The notes: generated by a model not told the origin, from the letters alone. Shown: positions 1-12,107, counted from the stretch's first letter. The stretch is 64,000 nucleotides of DNA from Scalesia atractyloides (GCA_947069175.1 CAMTDV010000013.1:11542501-11606500); one strand, 5' to 3'. Translations and numbers: made by a program.

Positions 1-1196
1 GAAGTCACTTTCGATCAAATGCCTTGATATTTGCCTCCTTAAATTGCAACACCTGCTAGCAACAAATTTAGCGTGTCACAAGCTGCTGATTCACGTGGCC
101 ACGCCTCACAGCCCTTTACAATCAGAAGATACAATGTACGAAATGACATGTTTTGTTTTAGTAAAAATAAAAAGGGTTTCATTTGTAAAAATGGGATCAT
201 ATTAAGTAACAAATGTACACTTACCAAATTCAATTCAGACGTGTCATATTGATGTATCCAAAGTCCAACAAATTTCGGTTAATTACAAACGGATGCATGG
301 TACCTAGCCCAAACATCTTAATAGATATACATGTAAGTAGATAAAAGTACCAGAGTAACCTACTCCCACCCGAAACAAAACAAAAATATATACTTTTCCT
401 ACGATCGATCCGGTTATTACAAGAGGAAACTTTACAATACTTCAAAAAAAATATATATATATACAAGAAAAGAGGCTGGAGAGGGACTTTTTGCCTCACA
501 ACTTCAGAGGAAAGTGTTAGGAGCAATCCCTTGGAGATAAGTTCACAAAGGAAATGTAGCACACCCCAGCTATGTTGAGCTGTTTATGTTTGTACTTTTA
601 GAATCTTTTTTGTTTGTAAATTTAAGATTTTAAACACACAAGAGGTGGCTAATTTCATGTGTTGAAGTCACATGATCACACATGTTATTTATTATTCTAT
701 AAAGATTTCTGCAAAATTGTGAGGAATATCACTATTTGTCAAATCTGATTCACATGACAACCTCCTGAAACTTTCCAGCTTCTTTAAAAAGAAAACAACA
801 TATGACTCACATATGTCACACTGGTCAAACCACCACCCTCTTTCAGTCTAGCTTACACACTTCTCTTAATCATTGATCATACCATATTCCCCTTTAAAAA
901 TAGTTAATTACCATAATGCCCCTACACAGACACCCTTTTGTACCAAATTTCATATCCAAATCTAGAAAGCCTATACAACATTGTTCAAACTACTTTTATT
1001 TATTTTACTATTTTTTTCAAATATATTTATAATAATCCAAATAACACATGATATGTCAGATTGGGCACAAGCTGCATCCAATAACCATATTTTTCTTCCT
1101 TTCTTAAGAGGAGACCTTCCATGTGAAGTGTAACTTCTTTCTTAAAAACCATCATCAAGTATCAAAACTCAACTCCAAAAAACACATAAAAAAACC
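1..1196. other. 5' flank of the small secreted-peptide gene, no gene recognised
   Basis: AT-rich DNA with no recognisable protein; open frames here are short and resemble nothing I know. The last ~150 bases before the ATG at 1197 are A/C-rich and look like a plant 5' untranslated leader. A TATA-like stretch (about 1022-1033) lies at a plausible distance upstream, but TA-rich runs are common here, so this is only a candidate core promoter. Confidence 0.4.
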
Positions 1197-1451
1197 ATGA
1201 GTTTCAAACCAGTGTTCTTCATCTTTTTCTTGATCTTCTTTCATCTTTCGGCTTCATCGTTTGGTTATGAACAACCGCGTATTCCCAAAGCAAGATTTCA
1301 ACCAAGAAGAATGATGGCAGCTTCATCTCTTACATCACTTTCTATAGATCCATCTAAGCTCAAGGATGCTGCTATGAACGATCTGCAAGCATCGGTGGAA
1401 GATAGTTTGAGGAAGCGACCGCCTAGCAAGTCGAACCCTTCACATAACTAG
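1197..1451 (+). CDS. Small secreted signalling-peptide precursor, CLE/IDA-like C-terminus (family unassigned)
   Basis: Single-exon frame of 84 codons. Residues 1-23 form a signal peptide: a Lys near the start, a Phe/Leu/Ile-rich core, then a small-residue stretch (SASSFG) suited to cleavage. The middle is basic and then amphipathic with no cysteines. The protein ends RKRPPSKSNPSHN immediately before the stop. Prepropeptides of plant hormones have this layout: signal peptide, variable spacer, basic processing site, Pro-rich ligand ending HN at the extreme C-terminus. The tail shares Pro-Ser, Asn-Pro and His-Asn spacing with CLE dodecapeptides but has Lys-Ser where CLE usually has Gly-Pro. It also fits the PPS-x5-HN spacing of IDA peptides. 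No Asp-Tyr sulfation site is seen, which argues against RGF/GLV and CIF. The ATG follows an A-rich leader and is the only start that keeps the signal peptide. The secretion layout is seen in the sequence; the hormone role is inferred. Confidence 0.7.
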   Translation: MSFKPVFFIFFLIFFHLSASSFGYEQPRIPKARFQPRRMMAASSLTSLSIDPSKLKDAAMNDLQASVEDSLRKRPPSKSNPSHN

Positions 1452-2540
1452 TAATCCATAGATTGTAATAGTACTTTGTGTAGAGATCAAGAACACAGAT
1501 AACTGATCTCTTGAATTTCCTCAAGTTGGATTATTTTAGCTCTTTTTCTTGATATATAGGGAGATTTCCATGTAGAAAGTTTTGAATTTAATCCATATGT
1601 TATTTAATTCATAAGTTAATGTGATTTAGCTATTTGATGCAATTATTTTGTGCAGATGCAAGTGATTATGATTGAAATCAACAACAATCACTGACTATAT
1701 TATTGCAAGACCTTTTGTTATGGATAATGTCTTCTTCTTTCTTTCTTCCTTTTTTAAAAAAAATGGTAGATATGTTCTTGAGCTTTGTGTTCCCATCCTG
1801 CATATTTGCCATGCTAGTCATTATGTAAGCCATGGTTTCTTGTCTGCTACTCAGCAATTAATAATGTACAATTGTTCAAAAGGGAATGTTTTTGCATTGA
1901 GTGCATTTTTAACAACATGTAATGTCTATACAATTATCTTATGTCTGTCATGCCAAGTTACAGTCAATTTCTAAACACTACTACAAACCTCTGGGATTGA
2001 CTCGCTAAAAACTCAAATCAATCCAAATTTCGATGAGCTCATTTAATAAACAAACTCGAAAATACTCATTCAATAAACGAGCTTGAGCCTGAGATTAATA
2101 CATAAAACTTAAGATTGATTAGATTCACGAGCCTAGACAATACTACTATTTATTTAAATATATTAAATTATTCATATACTATATATAATTACATAATAAA
2201 TATTTTAATACATATAATTATAATTAAATAAAACTTAATAATATGTGTTATGTTAATTTATAAATATAATTATACGCAAACGTTACTAAAGTATAAAATA
2301 TTTAGTAATCTTAATTGTAGGGAAGTTGCCGAACTTGAAAATTAAGTTAGGGTCCTAAAATATTACACGTAAATAAATAAATCTTTCTCACCAAATAAAA
2401 ACCATAGATCCCAATAGTAAGAAAAAAAAAACAGTTCTTACATACGGGTGGCTAAAGAAGAAAACCCTACCACTTCTTTAAGGCCCCCACAAATTTTAAA
2501 AAGACAACTTATATGCAGGTCAGCTAGGCTTTTAGATTGT
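1452..2540. other. 3' flank of the peptide gene and intergenic DNA, no gene recognised
   Basis: A probable 3' UTR follows the stop for roughly 150-250 bases. An open frame at 1672-1974 lacks any recognisable motif and overlaps low-complexity T-rich DNA, so I treat it as chance. From about 2000 the sequence has GAGCTC/CTCGTT-type words resembling a decayed copy of the element at 2551-2886. Confidence 0.4.
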
Positions 2541-2550
2541 TAGTGGTGGA

Positions 2551-2886
2551 TAGGGGTGTAAACAAGTCTAGAGGTTTGAGAGTTAATCGTGATTGACTCG
2601 GTTAAAAGCTCAAACGAGTTGAGTCTTAATGAGCTCGAGCCTGAAATAAAAAATAAGTTCAAACAAATTTTCAGTTTTTTATATAATATAATAATAATAA
2701 TGATATGATAACATTGATGAACTGAGCTTTTAACTCGTTTAAGGTTGTTATCAAAATAGTTCGAGCCGAGCTCGAGCTCAAAAAAGTAGGCTCGAACCAA
2801 GCCAAGCTTGAGCTTCATAATAACATAACGAGCCAAGCTCGAGCTTAGTCGAGCTCGGGCTCAGCCCGACTCGTTTACACCCCCTA
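2551..2886. mobile_element. hAT-like non-autonomous DNA element (MITE), 8 bp TSD
   Basis: The left end reads TAGGGGTGTAAAC and the right end is its near-perfect inverse (GTTTACACCCCCTA). The flanks carry an identical 8 bp duplication, gtggtgga, at 2543-2550 and 2887-2894. Short terminal inverted repeats starting TAGGG plus an 8 bp TSD are the hAT signature. The 336 bp interior is rich in GAGCTCGAGC words and has no transposase frame, so it must have been mobilised in trans. Confidence 0.8.
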
Positions 2887-3295
2887 GTGGTGGAGTTTCT
2901 TTTTTTTTATCTAAATAACACAATCGAAAACAAATTTTTCTTGACAAAATGAGCCCCGATGTAATTATCTCCCCAACAAAATGCTTGAGACAGGCCCTGT
3001 TTTAATGTAATAAAATTTAATCACAATATACCAAAGGTTCTGTAGTCGAGAGTATAAGATGTACAGTAAAGATTTGAGGGTTTTAGTCCCATGACAAACA
3101 TTGATGTAGATTTAAGTATAGTTTTAACGCCGATCGATAGGACATGTGTATTGCAACGAGGCCGTAAAATGGAAAAGATAGACGTAAAAATGTTGAACAA
3201 AACATGCACGTTGAGCATGTTAACTTGCAAAATGAAGACCGAAATGTAAAATGAAAAATTTATGAAAGATGAAAAGTATAAGAGACCAAAATTAA

Positions 3296-3710
3296 AAGGG
3301 TAAACATCCGTTTTGGTCCCTTAGGTTTGGTCACGTTTGCCACTTTAGTCCAAAACTCAAACCTTATGAATCTGGGTCCCTGTGGTTTCAGTTTTGTTTT
3401 ACCAATTTGGTCCAAAAGTAAAGTCAACTCAGATTTTTCAAATAAAATTTTGATTTTTTGTCCTTTTCCTCAAATTAATGAAGGCAAAATGTTCATATAT
3501 TATAACAAATTATTAATTTAAATAATTAAATTAAATGACCTTATAAAAGCAAGCATCATCTTTTTCCCCAAATGCAATCTCTAATACCCTAATCCACTCT
3601 TACGAATATCTTCTTCTCCAACGATCAATGGAGGGAGGAATTTTGTTGCGATTTTCTCTTAGTTTGTTTGGACTAAAGTGTCAAAAATGACAGTTTACAC
3701 AAGTTAAAAT
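3296..3710. repeat. Interspersed foldback repeat ('TTTGGTCC' type)
   Basis: Phrases such as 'ttttggtcccttaggtttgg' and 'gggtccctgtggtttcag' recur here in the form I know from many dicot genomes as a dispersed repeat. The segment around 3338-3357 is inverted at about 3666-3690 (tttagtccaaa against tttggactaaa), giving a foldback layout. No TSD was identified and the ends are approximate. Confidence 0.4.
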
Positions 3711-4865
3711 TAAAAAGCTGTGAGGTTAAATTGCAAAAGATGAAAAGTTTTGGGTTAAAAGTAAAAAACAAATTTTGTGAGATTAAATTGCAAAAAATAA
3801 GAAGCTTTAGGTTAAAAATAAAAAGTCATTTAAAATAAACACCCTAAACATAAATCACAACACTTATTATGCATAAAAAAGTTGCTAATTAATGTTATGC
3901 AAATAAGAAACTGTGAAAACCACTTAAAAAAATATACGTTATATTCATTAGAACAATGATAGTAGAGCTGGTACACAGTTATATAAATAACTTATATGTC
4001 ATAATTCAATCATGTGTATTCATCATTGTCCTCCATGTATTAGGAAAAGAGGATTAGTGTTCGAACTAGGGGCAGGGGCGGAGGTTAATAGTGGCTCGGG
4101 GTGCTCTGGCCTCATCATTTTTTTGTTCGTAGTGTTAATTTTTATCGCAATTTTCAAAATTGTTTTTGCATTGTAAAATATTGGATATTTAAGAGTCCGT
4201 CTTACCGATTTGGTTCAAACGTCATCTCATTTTCCTCCGGGGCTCCGGTTACCCCCCTTAGAATGTCCCGTCTTTGTCATGACTAAGATGTTTTGATTTG
4301 CATGCAGAGGGTTCAGACGGAGTGTTGGGTTCCATGGGTGTTACTAGAGGTAAGGAGTCGACGGTGATAATTGTTGTCGGAGGTTGAGAAGGAGAAGAAT
4401 AGTGATCGTGTTCCTTCGTTTTTTTCTTTTTGGTTTATATAGTTGTTTAATTAGTTAAGAAACTGAAAGAGAAAAAGTTAAGAAAACGTAATCATAGTTA
4501 AAAGAATTGAAAGAGAAAAAAAAAGAAAAGAAAACGTAATCATAGATGTGTGGTTGGGTGCGCATTATAATGAGTAAGAACTAAGAAGATGTGGGTTGCA
4601 CAAAATAGTAACATGTTACTTCAAACAGTTATATTAAAGTTCGTATTATTTTTGTGATATGGAATAGTAACATGTTACATCAAACAGTTATAGTTCGTAT
4701 TATTTTTGTGATATGGAATGAAATACATATCTTTTTTAACCTATTCTTTAAAAAACATCGAATATACTATTTTTTATTCAAAAGAAACAAAAAGAAATTC
4801 ACTTTTATCTCCCTTTTTAGTAGAATTGTGCATGAAATAGAAGTATTCCATGTCTCATTAGACAA
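3711..4865. other. Intergenic AT-rich DNA with a degenerate CAGGGGCGG end
   Basis: No gene is recognised. At about 4073 a 'caggggcgga' word, like the end of the hAT element at 41088, is followed by similar sequence to about 4260, but the right terminus and TSD are missing, so it is at best a truncated copy. At 4610-4720 a short passage around 'catgttacatcaaacagtta' is tandemly duplicated. Confidence 0.35.
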
Positions 4866-5017
4866 AAAACTGGTTTTGAGTGTTTACGAGCATCACATGC
4901 TCAAGATTTCCTTCTCACTATCCTAATAGATGGGCTAGATCAACGTATGTCGTCGGTGGAGTACCGTACTATTCTTAAGTATTGCTTTATGATTCCCATA
5001 TTTTCAGTTGACGAGAT
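4866..5017 (+). pseudogene. Retroelement-derived endonuclease-like relic, 5' fragment
   Basis: In the frame through 4880-5017 the translation contains HAQDFLLTI, then QRMSSVEYRTILKY and SVDEI. I recognise this from a repetitive gene family, common in Asteraceae sequence, that sits at the C-terminal end of reverse-transcriptase-like proteins. The frame breaks off at 5017 exactly at the target site of the copia insertion and resumes at 13047. Family recognition is from memory; continuity across the insertion is seen directly. Confidence 0.55.
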
Positions 5018-5982
5018 TGTTGGATATGTATGTCCGGTTCGATAAGTCAACGCTGCCGACCGGGTCTTGACCTGTAAGAGTTACACCGTGGGCAACGAAC
5101 TAAAAAATCCACTTAACTAATTTAACTGGTAATTACGAACGGTACGCGGGTATCAAATTGAGAGACGGGTACATGTACCGGGTAAGACAAGAACACTCCT
5201 CTACGCCACTTGTCGTGCATGCACTCTTGCATCGCCACTTGTCGCGCACCGAAAGTCTTGGCCAATGGCATCGCCTGTATTTTGCATGGCCGCCACTTGG
5301 CACACATGCAAAGATGTCCATGCTCTATAAAAGGGAGTGTTGGGATCTTTTGTTTAGTTGTTGCAATAACAAAATTGCTCTCAATAACACCACACCCACA
5401 ACCGCCTCGGCCACCCTGCCGCCGCCGCCGGCCCACCCTGCAGCCGCCGCTGCTGTCGCTGCCGGTCACCGCCGCCCGCCGCCGGTCACCGCCGCTACTA
5501 CGCGGCTCTCATAATACGCACAACCACAACCGACACCGCCGCCGGCCTCTGCGGCCGCCGCCACTCCGCCGGTAGTCGCCGTTGCTGTCCGCCGCCACCG
5601 TCGCCGTTGCTGTCCGCCGCCACCGTCGCCATTCCGCCGCCCCGCCGGCTGCCGGCCTCTGTGCCGCCGATCACCGCCGCCACTACCGTGCTATACCCGC
5701 GTTACGTTTGTTCATTCACTAGCATGTGTTCGTTGAACCTCAGTGTCTCGACCGGTTAGTCACTAACCGAGGTATATCTTTCTCATCGGTAGTTAGATGT
5801 TTTTATTACTGTACTCGCATTTGCATGTAACCGGATCCTGCCGGGTTTCGTTTTGGTTGATCACTTGTTTATTTTTTATAGCTGCGTTTTTTTTAATTAA
5901 CTCGCTTGATTAATTGACTATTATTTATTGAACCGGGTTTTGATAAATAAAATGTATAAATGATCACCATAGAAACCCAACA
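5018..5982 (+). repeat. 5' LTR of the copia element
   Basis: It runs from TGTTGGATAT to ACCCAACA, 965 bp. A TATA box (tataaaa, 5326-5332) fits the retroelement promoter. Downstream of it, about 5395-5700, is strongly CCG-rich DNA unlike anything else nearby; the long open frames there on both strands are by-products of this composition. Confidence 0.93.
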
Positions 5983-5983
5983 G

Positions 5984-5996
5984 TGGTATCATAGCC
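5984..5996 (+). promoter_or_regulatory. Primer-binding site of the copia element
   Basis: tggtatcatagcc lies one base after the 5' LTR. It matches the 3' end complement of initiator Met-tRNA with one difference from the usual TGGTATCAGAGCC. Minus-strand DNA synthesis would start here. Confidence 0.85.
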
Positions 5997-7454
5997 TTGG
6001 TTACAGCATACGAGTCGGTACCGGTCTTTTAACCGGAAATAGAACACAAATTTTATTTATTTAAAGTTTCTGATCTATATGTTTTTAAGGGCAACTTTAT
6101 TTTTTGTCAATATTTTATTTGTTTTGCTTGACCAAAACATTGCCCGGATTATTTTGTGATTGTTATGAAATATGTAAATCTGGCCCGACCTTGTTTTGTG
6201 GTTGCATATTTTATTCGGTTTTGTAATTATATTTTATGGTCATCTAGATGGTTCAAAGTTGTAATAGATAGGGTTTCTTCCTTTATTGTATTTTGTAAAA
6301 TATTGTAATAAACGAAGACCCGGAGACAAAACCGAGGACGCTAAACAGGAGTCATGAAGTCAGTGGGAGTTGCTCGAGACGACTGGATGCACTCAAGTCC
6401 ACCCTTGTGGTTGTTTGTGTGTTGTGACCCCGTGACCCGTTTGATCTTGCTATTAGGCTCTAGCAAGATCGAACAATTTTTGGCCATATAGGTTTACATA
6501 TTTATCTTGCTATTGTGGTTGCTTTTATCTTGTAGGTTTTATAACATAACCAACCTAAATACCAACATGATTTTAAAAGGAGTTTTAAAATATTAAAAAC
6601 AAGTTCTAAATTGTTTTACAACTTGTCAAAACTTTATTATAAAACAAATGTTGTTTTAAACAAACACATAACCAATTAAGTTTTGCAAATTAAATTAGAT
6701 TTAATTTTCCAAAACTATTAACTTAATAGTTTTCTATTAACTTAAAGTTGGTTATTTCAAGTTGCGACAATTTAGTTTTAATAGGATATATAAAACTAAG
6801 TGTCCTGAGAGATCAAAGGGTTCATCAAGATGTCACGACTAAAATACTAAAATTGGCTCTCACGACCCTATTTGGTAAAAATTAAAATTAACCCATAATT
6901 AAAATCAATGGTCGATGTCATCCTACTACTAGTAACACTTGGGGCATAATGCGAACCATCAGTGTTGGAGCCACATCATGACACTTGGTGTCTAGTTTAT
7001 CCTTCCAATGTGCAAGGGCTTCGTCGACATATCCGACCCTTCCACATGTGACCGTTTTAGGACGACTATTACTTTTCTTCTCGTGTTACGTGCTACAGCT
7101 GTCTCGAGAACAACAGTGGCATAGATGAGGCTAAACGTATCAATGCATAGACAAGAGTTGTCTTAGCGGCCTCATACCCGAGAATTGTGCTCTTTTCACA
7201 ATTGACAATCGTTGTCAGTCCGCTTGAACCCCTTGCTAATGTTGCGTGCTACAGCTGCCTTTAGAAAGAGCTTCTAACTGGATTCTCATTCCTTGTTCTA
7301 ATTACTGTAATGGGTCATTAATTAAATAAGGAATATACATCGAAAATACTAATTAAAATCCTTGCTTATATATAATAGATGTCTAAAGAAAACAACTCCT
7401 TCATTCTCAAGTCTGTACTTGAAAAAGGAAATTGAATAACACCAACTTTCTCGA
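5997..7454 (+). other. Untranslated leader of the copia element
   Basis: A 1.4 kb stretch between the primer-binding site and the first gag-like ATG. No protein is recognisable. A long leader is normal for this class of element. Confidence 0.6.
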
Positions 7455-8215
7455 ATGGCACCGCAATCTGAGAATAGTTCTTAAGATGGCGAAAAGCTAT
7501 GTATCTTAGATGGCCCAGTCCCTACCGAGCCTGAAAGTATCACTACTGCTGCTCGCAAGGCACTGGAAAAACATAACGAGGATGCCATTGAGGTAGCCTG
7601 CCTTATGCAAGCCACCATGTCTCCTGAACTTCAGAAGAACATGGAAGATAAAGATACTTATGACATGATCTGGCAACTGAAAAGCATGTTTAAGAAACAA
7701 GCCTGACAGGAGCGATATGACACCATGAAACAGCTCATAAGCTGTAAAATGCTGGAAGGATCATGTGTCAGTACTCATGTGCTTAAGATGAAATGATACA
7801 TTGACCAAATGAACAAACTTGGTTATCCCCTGCAAGAGAAATTGCAGCGGACTTCATCTTGAACTCTTTCTCTAGCTCATATGACCAGTTCATTATGAAC
7901 TATGATATGAATGCGTGGGTGAAGACTGTGCCTGAGCTACATGGTATGCTCAAAACGGCCAAGAGAACATACCACATAAAACCAACCAAGTTCTAATGGT
8001 CAAGTCTGGTGGTGTTAAGAAGCCCAACAACAAGAAAATAGATCATAAGAGCAAAGGCAAGAGAAAGGTTGTTGTTGCTTCCAGAAATGTCACCAACAAC
8101 AAGCATGTTGCAAAACCACACCCTCCTAAGAAGCGTTAGTGCTTTGAATGCAACCAAATGGGGCACTAAAAGAAACTGCCCACAGTATCTAGCCAAGCTG
8201 AAAATGAACAAGGCC
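7455..8215 (+). pseudogene. copia gag (capsid/nucleocapsid), broken
   Basis: From the ATG at 7455 the frame gives a copia-type gag with a stretch around KALEKHNEDAIEVACLM and the usual 'YDMIWQLKSMF' helix, interrupted by several in-frame stops. Near 8140-8180 a CCHC zinc knuckle is visible (CFECNQMGH, then a stop, then KRNCP). Gag would form the particle and bind element RNA. The stops leave only short peptides. Confidence 0.75.
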
Positions 8216-9570
8216 AATAACATTGGCACTTCTTCTAGTATTCTCATTTATGTTATTGAACTTTTCACTGTTTCTAGCAACACATGGGTATTTGATACCA
8301 GATGTGGTTATCACATCGTAAATGTCTTGCAAGAACCTGAAAAGTGGAAGAAACTGAAACAAGGCGACATGGAATTCATAGTTGATGATGGAAAGAGAGT
8401 TCCAGTTCTGGCAACTGGAACATTTTGTTTCATGTCCTTCTGGCCTTGTAGTTACTTTAAATAACTGTTTGTTTGCATCTGGTTTAACCAGAAACACTAT
8501 TTCAGTTTCTTCACTGTTTGAACAAGGATTCAAGTACGTTCTAATGGAATTTCCATTTCTACCTACTTGAAGAATGTCTTTTATTTTGAGGCTAGACCTC
8601 GAAGTTGTATTGATGTTCAAATAAATAATAACATATATCATCTTTCTAAGCGTAACAAAGCTGGTATAAATGAAACGTAATTTTGGCATTGTAGACTTGG
8701 CCACATAAGTAAGACACGCATAAAATAGGTCCAGTCTGAGGAGATTCTTGAATCCGCTAGACATGGCTCCTTTGATGATTGCGAATCTTGCTTAGCTGGC
8801 CAACTCACAAAGCACCCCTTCACCGGTGTTGGTGAACGGGCCAATGGTCTTCTAGTACTCACTCACACTGATGTATGTGGCCCTTGCAGAACCACGACTA
8901 GAAACCAGGAAGGATACTTTGTTACTTTTATCGACGATTATAGTCGATATGCTTATGTCTATCTTATGAAGCATAAGCACGAAACTTTTGAAAAGTTCAA
9001 AGAATTTCGAAACGAAGTAATAAACCAGCTTGCTAGAAAGATAAAAGTACTTCGACCAGATCGAGTTGGTGAATACCTTAGCTTGAAATTTCTCAATCAT
9101 CTAAAGGAACGTGGAATAGTTTCACAACCCACTCCACCAACCACACCCCAACTTAATGGCGTGAGTGAAAGGAGAAATCGAACCCTACTTAATATGGTTC
9201 GATCGATGATGTGTAGAATTAACTTGCCTCACTTATTTTGAAGTCATGCTCTTATGATCGTTGCCCGCATTGTCAGTTCAGCTCCAACTAAGAAGGTAAA
9301 CAAAACACCATATGAGATATGGCATGGGCGTAAACCCAATTTGGAATACCTTAGAGTATGGGGATATTAAGCATACATCACAAGTGATTCTGATGATAAG
9401 CCCGATCCTCGAGGCGAAAAGTAGTTTTCGTCAGATACTATAAAAGGCGGATATTATTTCTTCCATCCTAATGCAAATGTGATTTCCATCAAACGGAAGG
9501 GACACTTTCTCGAGGAAAAACTCCTTAATCGAGAAACTGGAAATAATATTGTTGGTCTTGAAGAAATTTG
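8216..9570 (+). pseudogene. copia protease and integrase region, broken
   Basis: The protease active site near 8290 reads DTRCG where family members have DTG, so the catalytic triad is damaged as well as the frame. A GAG-pre-integrase zinc motif follows (about 8690-8800: H..H..CESC). The integrase core lies at about 8860-9240, with HTDVCGP (first Asp), a GEYLS segment (second Asp region) and NGVSERRNR (third acidic residue). Stops occur at about 8728, 9239, 9368 and 9423. Integrase would have inserted the element DNA at a host site. Confidence 0.8.
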
Positions 9571-10492
9571 AGAACCACAAACAACCGCTAATGACGTCGG
9601 ACCGTCTGATCAACAAGTAGTTGTTGCCTATGAATCAGACATAAACACAAACGTTCGCAGAAGTAGGAGAATTCGCAAAGAACCTGATAGATACCTTTGG
9701 CATCTAGATGGTCCCGAAGTCTTATTAGTAGCCGGGTCTAATGACGAACCTGCTAACTACAAATCTGCTATCTCAGATCCAGAATCTGGGAAATGGCAAG
9801 AAGCCATGAACGTCGAGATGCAATCTATGCATAACAATCAAGTATGGGACTTGGTTAAGCTACCCCCCGATTGTCGGGCAGTAAGGAGCAAATGGATTTT
9901 TAAGAGAAAAAAAACCGATATGCATGGAAATGTCCACACCTATAAATCACGGCTAGTTGTGAAGGGTTTCATTCAAACTCAAGGTATTGACTTTGATGAG
10001 ACCTACTCGCCCGTTGGTATGATTAAATCAATTAGGATATTTCTTGCTATAGCTCCGTACTATGATGACGGAATATGGCAAATGGATGTCAAAACCGCTT
10101 TTCTTAATGGGCATCTCTCTAAAGATGTCTATATGGTTCAGCCTGAAGGTTTTGTCGATCCAAAATATCCAACTAAGGTGTGCAAACTAAATAAGTCCAT
10201 TTATGGACTCAAGCAAGCATCTCATGGCTGGAATCTTCGTTTTGACCAGAAGATCAAAGAGTTTGGTTTTGTCAAGAATGAAGATAAGCCTTGTGTTTAC
10301 AGAAAGGCTAGTGGGAGCATCATATCATTCATCATCCTGTTTGCGGATGATATACTAATCATTGGAAACAACATCCCTATGCTTAATGAGGTTAAACACT
10401 ATTTGGGATCTTGCTTCGCAATGAAAGATCTTGGAGAAGCTGCTTACATTCTGGAATCAAGATCTATAGAGATAGATCTAAGCGGCTTCTAG
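9571..10492 (+). pseudogene. copia reverse transcriptase
   Basis: The best-preserved stretch of the element. The region starts after a stop at 9568-9570 and passes through the linker (RRSRRIRKEPDRY). It then shows WIFKRKK, the QMDVKTAFLNGHL block with the first catalytic Asp, IYGLKQA and FADDILIIGN, the copia YVDD box with Phe-Ala in place of Tyr-Val. The reading frame ends at 10492 shortly after KDLGEAAYILE, before the thumb is complete. Confidence 0.9.
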
Positions 10493-10599
10493 GGCTAATT
10501 TAAAGTACTTACATAGATGAAATGATGACACGCTTCAAAATGGAAAACTCCAAGAAAGGAGGTGTTCCTATGACTAAAGGAACCGTGTTGAACAAATCG

Positions 10600-11250
10600 C
10601 AAATCCTTCAACGGACATTGAAATTAAGCAAATGGAAGCAGTTCCATATGCTTCAGCGATTGGTTCTATCATGAATGTTATGTAATGTACTAGACCTGAC
10701 GTCGAACATTCTAAGGTACTTGAGAAGAACAAAAGATATGTTCTTGGTGATTGGAGGAATGGAAGAAGAGCTCACTGTAAGGTGTTACACTGATGCTAGC
10801 TTCCAAAGTGACCGAGGTGATGCTCGCTCACAATCAGGATTCGTATTCACTCTCAATGGAGGAGCTGTTTGTTGGAAAAGCTCCAAACAGGGTGAAGTGG
10901 TGGATTTAACCACTGAATCCGAATATATTGCTGCATCGGATGCTCCTTGGATGAAGGAGTTCATCACCGACCTTAATGTGGTTTCAAGCATTCAGAAACC
11001 AATTGAGGTGTTCTGTGATAACACAGAAGCTATTGCTCAAACCAAGGAGCCCATATCTCATCACAGGGCCAAGCACATTCTAAGAAAGTTCCACTATATA
11101 TGGGAAATACTGGAACAATGAGACATCTTAATAAGCAAATTAGACACAGATCAAAACCTAGCAGACCGGTTCACTAAACCGATAACTCAGGACAAGCATA
11201 ACCAACATAGGAATGCTATCGGTCTTAGATTAGCTAGCCATTTGTTTTGA
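10600..11250 (+). pseudogene. copia RNase H
   Basis: The frame at 10675-11121 holds RYLRRTKDM, CYTDASFQSD (first catalytic Asp), TTESEYIAASDA (Glu) and FCDNTEA (Asp), the RNase H acidic set. After a stop at 11119-11121 the same frame continues with LADRFTKP, the usual copia tail, to about 11250. It is separated from the reverse transcriptase frame by a frameshift/deletion around 10495-10670. Confidence 0.88.
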
Positions 11251-12107
11251 TTTAGTATTTGGATGTACGAACATTCAAACAGTTGTACCTTTTGAATTCA
11301 CCTTTGATTTACTGGTTAAATGCAAAGTTTGAATCTTACAACTGTGTTTGATTTTAATAAGCTTAATCCATGAATCTTGTATTCTAAATTATCCGTAGTC
11401 GGTCAGACTCGTGGGAACGACTCTGAATTAAGACTATTCTGACTTTGGACTCAAGGAGTTGACTTCCAAACTCACAGACCTCATTACGAATGACGTCAGA
11501 TGTAACTCGCATCAAATCATTTTCATGGATCTTGGTCATAAGATGTATTTGATTTTGGTATACTCATTTAGTGTCCTCTAACCTGAGATACATACTAGAA
11601 CTTTCGTTTACTAAAGACTATTCTTTGATCAGTGTCAACCGCTGTCGCGTAACTGCCAGTCATAAAGGCATTGGTTGGGAATAGCTCTGATGTTCAGTGG
11701 GAGTTGTATGTAGTCAAGATGGGATTCCATACTCTTACATTGAGTGTAACAGTTAGACATCTGGGCGCCCTCGTTGATTCAAACTGGTGAAGTGTAACAC
11801 CTTACCCAAACTTAATGTGTGTTTGATTGGACCACTTTGATTCATGAACGAGAACGATAATGATTGAACGCCATGTGAGATTGAATCTGATCCATGTCTC
11901 ATTGTTCAATTGATGTCTTTTACAGAAAGGATAGATGACAACGATTACCATAAGTCTACTATCTTCAAGTAGCAAGCCGTTGCTAAAAGGAAGATACCTT
12001 GGTTAGTGACTTTAAAGTGTCATGATCTGTTGGGGCCAGCTATGTGTAGCTAGAGCACCGCTGACTGTCTGCGTTGAGATCTTATCAGAGACCGTCCAAG
12101 TGGGAGC
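11251..12107 (+). other. 3' spacer and polypurine tract of the copia element
   Basis: About 850 bp with no coding sequence between RNase H and the 3' LTR. It ends in the purine-rich tract aagtgggag at about 12098-12106, where plus-strand DNA synthesis would be primed. Confidence 0.65.

Noticed and set aside
1672..1974. 100-codon frame downstream of the peptide gene
   Set aside because: No recognisable motif, T-rich composition, and no promoter or leader context.
4073..4260. Third CAGGGGCGG-type hAT element
   Set aside because: Only the left end is visible; no right terminus or 8 bp TSD could be found.
5122..5683. Long overlapping open frames on both strands in CCG-rich DNA (also 12223-12810)
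   Set aside because: They lie inside copia LTRs, follow the repetitive GC-rich composition in several frames at once, and encode only Pro/Arg/Ala-rich low-complexity sequence.
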